Source: SW4 sp042466115 (lineage in GTDB: Bacteria; Pseudomonadota; Alphaproteobacteria; Rhodobacterales; Rhodobacteraceae). Taken from it: DNA of 64,000 nt. The DNA lies in NCBI RefSeq assembly GCF_042466115.1, contig NZ_JAXHBQ010000001.1, positions 2,046,001 through 2,110,000 of the forward strand, read 5' to 3'. The notes under the pieces are model-generated. The model saw nothing but the letters and a program-made list of their open reading frames with translations. It searched no databases and was not told where the DNA came from. A program made the position numbers and the translations under genes. Shown in pieces: positions 62,350 to 64,000 of this stretch (its first letter is position 1; every line of letters starts with the position of its first letter).

Positions 62350-62958
62350 TCAGGGAGTGAATAGCTGCCGCGCGGCATGGATACGCAAGCCCGCCGTGAC
62401 AAAACACAGCGCACCAAAGACCCATGCCATCAGGGCAAAGTAAGCAGGAAACAGACACAACAGCACAAAAAAGATGATCGTCTCGGACCCCTCGAGTATG
62501 CCATTGGAATAGTAGAGCGATTTCTGGCCCTGCGCGGTGGTTTGCATCTGCGCCTTTTCGGCCAGAATTGCATATCCCAGAAAGCTGGTGCCGTTGAAAT
62601 AGATGCTGGTGAGCAGGAAAGCCCCGGCCACACCATTCGCGCCACTGTCGTGCAACACGAATGCCAGTGGAATCATCCCGTAGAACAGAAAATCAGCGGC
62701 AATATCGAGATACCCGCCAAAGTCGGTCTTTTGGGTCGCGCGTGCAACTGCCCCGTCAAGCCCGTCCGCAATGCGCGACGCCAGCAGGAACACCAACGCA
62801 GCGGTAAAGGCGCCGAATACGATCAGCAGTGCCGCAACCAGCCCCAGCCCCAGCCCGACCATCGTCACCACATCAGCCGAGACGCCACGCGCCCCAAGGC
62901 TGCGCCCAAGCGCATTCAGCGGCGGATCAATGATTTTGCGCGCGGCAGCGTCAAGCAT
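62350..62958 (-). CDS. CDP-alcohol phosphatidyltransferase family protein, YnjF-like
   Basis: A 202-residue membrane enzyme starting MLDAAARKIIDPPLNALGRS with GGGAGG-type ribosome site (AAGGGAGG). The catalytic motif is ADGLDGAVARATQKTDFGG followed by YLDIAADF, fitting D..DG..AR...G...D...D near residues 62-86. About five membrane segments follow. Family members join CDP-diacylglycerol or CDP-alcohols to an alcohol. The acceptor is unknown. It lies 11 bp before the ynjB-like gene, as the first gene of that operon; E. coli also has a CDP-alcohol transferase (ynjF) beside ynjBCD. Confidence 0.85.
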   Translation of the reverse strand: MLDAAARKIIDPPLNALGRSLGARGVSADVVTMVGLGLGLVAALLIVFGAFTAALVFLLASRIADGLDGAVARATQKTDFGGYLDIAADFLFYGMIPLAFVLHDSGANGVAGAFLLTSIYFNGTSFLGYAILAEKAQMQTTAQGQKSLYYSNGILEGSETIIFFVLLCLFPAYFALMAWVFGALCFVTAGLRIHAARQLFTP

Positions 62959-63038
62959 TTTGCCTCCCTTGTTGTAAACCTTTTGGCTGATGGAAGGTTG
63001 TCGCGCAATCGGGCTGACGCGAATGTGAGGCAGCGTAA

Positions 63039-63081
63039 GATGTTGCACCTGATCACCCTGATTTGAGAGCCTTGCAACATC
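63039..63081. promoter_or_regulatory. 9-bp inverted repeat in divergent promoter region
   Basis: GATGTTGCA (63039-63047) and TGCAACATC (63073-63081) are perfect inverted copies 34 bp apart. They lie between the divergent starts of the YnjF-like gene (62958) and msrB (63139). A dimeric regulator could bind both half-sites on one helix face; which regulator is unknown. Confidence 0.5.
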
Positions 63082-63138
63082 ACTGGCAATTGCGCGCAAA
63101 TACCCCATATCCTGCATCTGAACAAAGAAAGGGACGCC

Positions 63139-63588
63139 ATGACCACATATCGCAAAGACCCTGACGTGATCGCCACCCTCACACCTGAACAGTATCGCGT
63201 AACCCAGCAAAGCGGCACTGAACGTGCAGGCACCGGCCCTTATCTGGATAACAAAGAACCGGGGATTTACGTTGATATCGTCTCTGGCGAGCCACTGTTT
63301 GCGTCCTCGGATAAGTACGAAAGCGGATGCGGCTGGCCCAGCTTTACCAAGCCGATCATAGATGACCACATCAACGAACTGCGCGACATGACTCATGGAA
63401 TGATCCGCACTGAAGTGCGCAGCGCCCACGGCGACAGCCACCTTGGCCACGTCTTTCCTGACGGTCCCAAGGATCGGGGCGGCCTGCGCTATTGCATCAA
63501 CGGTGCCAGCCTGCGTTTCATTCATCGCGACGATATGGAGGCCGAAGGCTATGGTAAATTCATCGACCAAGTGGAGGACGTTGCATGA
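63139..63588 (+). CDS. msrB: Peptide-methionine (R)-S-oxide reductase MsrB
   Basis: A 149-residue MsrB. It has SDKYESGCGWPSFTKPI (near residue 58), HVFPDGPKDRGGLRYCING with the catalytic Cys near 117, and ASLRFIHRDD. The zinc-binding CXXC pairs of many MsrB proteins are absent (the first pair would lie near DIVSGEPLFASSDK), so this is the zinc-free type. It reduces the R-sulfoxide of methionine in the cytosol. It overlaps the following msrA by four bases. Confidence 0.96.
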   Translation: MTTYRKDPDVIATLTPEQYRVTQQSGTERAGTGPYLDNKEPGIYVDIVSGEPLFASSDKYESGCGWPSFTKPIIDDHINELRDMTHGMIRTEVRSAHGDSHLGHVFPDGPKDRGGLRYCINGASLRFIHRDDMEAEGYGKFIDQVEDVA

Positions 63589-64000
63589 GCGAACGCGCAG
63601 TTCTGGCAGGCGGATGTTTCTGGGGTATGCAGGATCTGATCCGCAAGATGCCCGGCGTGATTTCGACCCGCGTTGGGTATACGGGCGGCGATGTGCCCAA
63701 CGCCACCTATCGCAATCACGGCACCCATGCCGAAGGGATCGAGGTCATCTTTGACCCTGACGTGATGACGTATCGGCGCTTGCTTGAATTCTTCTTTCAA
63801 ATTCACGACCCGACTACGCCGAACCGTCAAGGCAATGATCGCGGTATGTCCTATCGCTCGGCCATATATTACGTCAATGATGCCCAGCGCGCGGTGGCGC
63901 TGGACACTATCGCTGATGTGGAGGCCAGTAGGTTATGGCCCGGCAAGGTCGTGACCGAAGTGGAACCTGCTAGCGAATTCTGGGAGGCAGAGCCGGAGCA
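63585..64000 (+). CDS. msrA: Peptide-methionine (S)-S-oxide reductase MsrA, cytosolic (cut by window edge)
   Basis: It starts at ATG 63585, overlapping the msrB stop, and runs off the window after about 138 residues. The active site GGCFWGMQDLIRKMPG and the VGYTGGDVPNATYRNH and DPTTPNRQGNDRGMSYRSA segments are canonical. There is no signal peptide, unlike the MsrA at 4639. The msrB-msrA pair reduces both methionine sulfoxide forms. Confidence 0.93.
   Translation, partial: MSERAVLAGGCFWGMQDLIRKMPGVISTRVGYTGGDVPNATYRNHGTHAEGIEVIFDPDVMTYRRLLEFFFQIHDPTTPNRQGNDRGMSYRSAIYYVNDAQRAVALDTIADVEASRLWPGKVVTEVEPASEFWEAEPE

Noticed and set aside
62959..63570. N-terminal extension of the CDP-alcohol transferase frame to 63570
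   Set aside because: The extra 204 codons run antisense through msrB. A strong AAGGGAGG site and the family N-terminus place the start at 62958.

Overview
The window reads as a compact chromosomal segment of a marine-type alphaproteobacterium, almost certainly family Rhodobacteraceae (roseobacter group). Grounds are GC-rich codon use and several characteristic gene orders: mnmE-mnmG-rsmG-parA-parB beside rho, regB/senC/regA, tsaE-amgK-murU-addB-addA-trxA, and tsaD divergent from hemD-mitofilin-hemY. Genus cannot be fixed from this sequence alone. No prophage, insertion sequence, CRISPR array or rRNA operon is visible. One tRNA gene (Thr, CGT) is present.

Layout. 0-8.4 kb: metabolic and stress genes (hslO partial, NUDIX, argG, GNAT, sulfotransferase, class IV aminotransferase, exported MsrA, ribokinase, maeB). 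8.5-15.4 kb: mutS, hrcA-grpE, then rph-rdgB-hemW. 15.4-22.2 kb: a leftward operon rho-mnmE-mnmG-rsmG-parA-parB with two parS palindromes. 22.2-22.7 kb: the only long gene-free gap, with an AT-rich stretch and two perfect DnaA boxes, the best oriC candidate. Genes run away from it on both sides: maf-aroE-coaE-dnaQ rightwards, rho onward leftwards. 25.4-33.5 kb: secB, fxsA, a Tim44-like gene with mltA and smr, an MFS transporter, an alpha/beta-hydrolase lipoprotein, the heat-shock protease hslVU and trxA. 33.6-46.5 kb: a long leftward cluster regB-PAS protein-tsaE-amgK-murU-addB-addA, with senC and regA divergent from regB (redox signalling, tRNA t6A, wall-sugar salvage, recombination). 46.5-55.1 kb: a LysR regulator, a 54-residue small protein, an HD hydrolase, a methyltransferase, ahcY, an extensin-like protein, DUF2853 and DUF1761 proteins, and an overlapping tsaD-gpsA-YciI-EVE operon. 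55.2-64 kb: hemD-mitofilin-hemY, tRNA-Thr, a four-gene YnjF/YnjBCD-like operon and msrB-msrA.

Things to look at twice. Three ordinarily intact genes (rph, the Tim44-like gene, senC) are each broken by one extra or missing base in a mononucleotide run, which points to consensus errors, although real lesions cannot be excluded. Two intergenic regions 43 kb apart carry tandem 11-bp repeats of the same family. A CDP-alcohol phosphatidyltransferase sits in one operon with a YnjBCD-type ABC importer of unknown substrate, recalling the E. coli ynj cluster; this is the best candidate here for an undescribed functional unit.
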